From an uncultured Oscillospiraceae bacterium (GTDB lineage: Bacteria; Bacillota_A; Clostridia; Oscillospirales; Oscillospiraceae), in contig CAJUAW010000076.1 in assembly GCA_910584605.1 (NCBI GenBank), positions 1 through 13,514 of the forward strand: a stretch of DNA of 13,514 bases, written 5' to 3'. The notes beneath the pieces were generated by a model. That model was not told the DNA's origin and made no database searches. It saw only the letters and a program-made list of their open reading frames with translations. Of this stretch, positions 13,121-13,514 are shown piece by piece (positions within the stretch are counted from its first letter, which is position 1; each line of letters begins with the position of its first letter). The translations under genes were made by a program, and so were the position numbers.

Positions 13121-13514
13121 CCGCAGCCAAAAGCACTGGCCCTGGGACTTCCAGAACGCCCCGTCAAGCAGGCGCTGTGATCCGTGAGAAAAATACGGGG
13201 CTGCAAAACATTTGGCGCAGCAGGAATGCAGATGTCCTCGGAGGACAAACCGGGCCATGAAAAAGAAGCTCTCTCAAAAGACAGCCGCCTGGCAAGGGAG
13301 GCGAGATAATGGCGCATAGATGAGTCGTGGACGACGATACGTCTGGCAGGCCGAACCAGGAGGATGAGCGCCAGCTAAGGTAAATGGCGCGGTCGTTTCC
13401 GTTCTAACCTGTCCATGACCTCGCCCATTTCCGTTTTTTCGCAAAGCTGGCAGATGCAAGAAACACCTTCCCTGCTAAAATTTCAGACGAATCACGGTAT
13501 CTCCTGCCGTAATT
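13121..13514. other. Region upstream of the amylase with no supportable gene
   Basis: This stretch reaches the window edge. Visible are small palindromes (GTCCTCGGAGGAC near 13233, GACGATACGTC near 13331) and a GCGCCA/TGGCGC pair (13368-13390). On the minus strand, two overlapping frames near the edge look slightly protein-like. One enters from beyond the window (NYGRRYRDSSEILAGKVFL, stopping near 13398), and the other reads CQLCEKTEMGEVMDRLERKR and ends HLP-stop near 13379. They could be pieces of a frameshifted or degraded gene. No start, ribosome binding site or family can be assigned. Confidence 0.5.

Noticed and set aside
1..13514. CRISPR array, tRNA, rRNA, transposase or defence-gene cluster
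   Set aside because: No regularly spaced direct repeats, no cloverleaf-like segment and no transposase, nuclease or defence-type protein were found among the open frames.

Overview
The window looks chromosomal and comes from a high-GC Firmicute. The protein sequences, strong AGGAGG-type ribosome binding sites, an SLH-anchored surface protein and a B. subtilis-like pgk-tpiA-gpmI-eno order together suggest an Oscillospiraceae-type clostridium (Flavonifractor/Oscillibacter-like). That placement is inference from protein style, not a database match. Most of the window is housekeeping DNA. No CRISPR array, tRNA, rRNA, insertion sequence or clear mobile element is visible, and I found no convincing new multi-gene system.

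Layout. (1) 1-350, plus strand: the C-terminal end of rpoC, closed by a strong terminator. (2) 524-6025, minus strand: a compact operon read trmL-pgk-tpiA-gpmI-eno. It starts at a near-consensus promoter (6055-6083) and ends at a strong terminator (477-507) facing rpoC. The four glycolytic genes cover 1,3-bisphosphoglycerate to phosphoenolpyruvate, plus triose-phosphate interconversion. gapA and a CggR-type regulator are absent; a tRNA wobble-ribose methyltransferase gene heads the operon instead. Each of the three spacers between the glycolytic genes holds a short GC-rich hairpin. (3) 6026-6392: an AT-rich divergent regulatory region with the trmL promoter, a cinA promoter with an extended -10, and two TTTCYGGAAA palindromes exactly 20 bp apart. 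(4) 6393-9105, plus strand: cinA followed closely by a MATE-family efflux transporter. (5) 9106-9592: a gene-poor stretch with several inverted repeats. (6) 9593-13045, minus strand: a cytoplasmic-type GH13 alpha-amylase, then an exported S41-peptidase-like protein with SLH repeats. Each has its own promoter and terminator. (7) 13121-13514: no supportable gene.

How the genes relate: the amylase would release maltodextrins from intracellular or imported glucans, feeding the lower glycolysis encoded by the trmL-eno operon. The cinA-MATE pair and the surface S41/SLH protein are separate units. The least explained parts are the tandem palindromes before cinA, the 9106-9592 spacer, and the stretch upstream of the amylase promoter.
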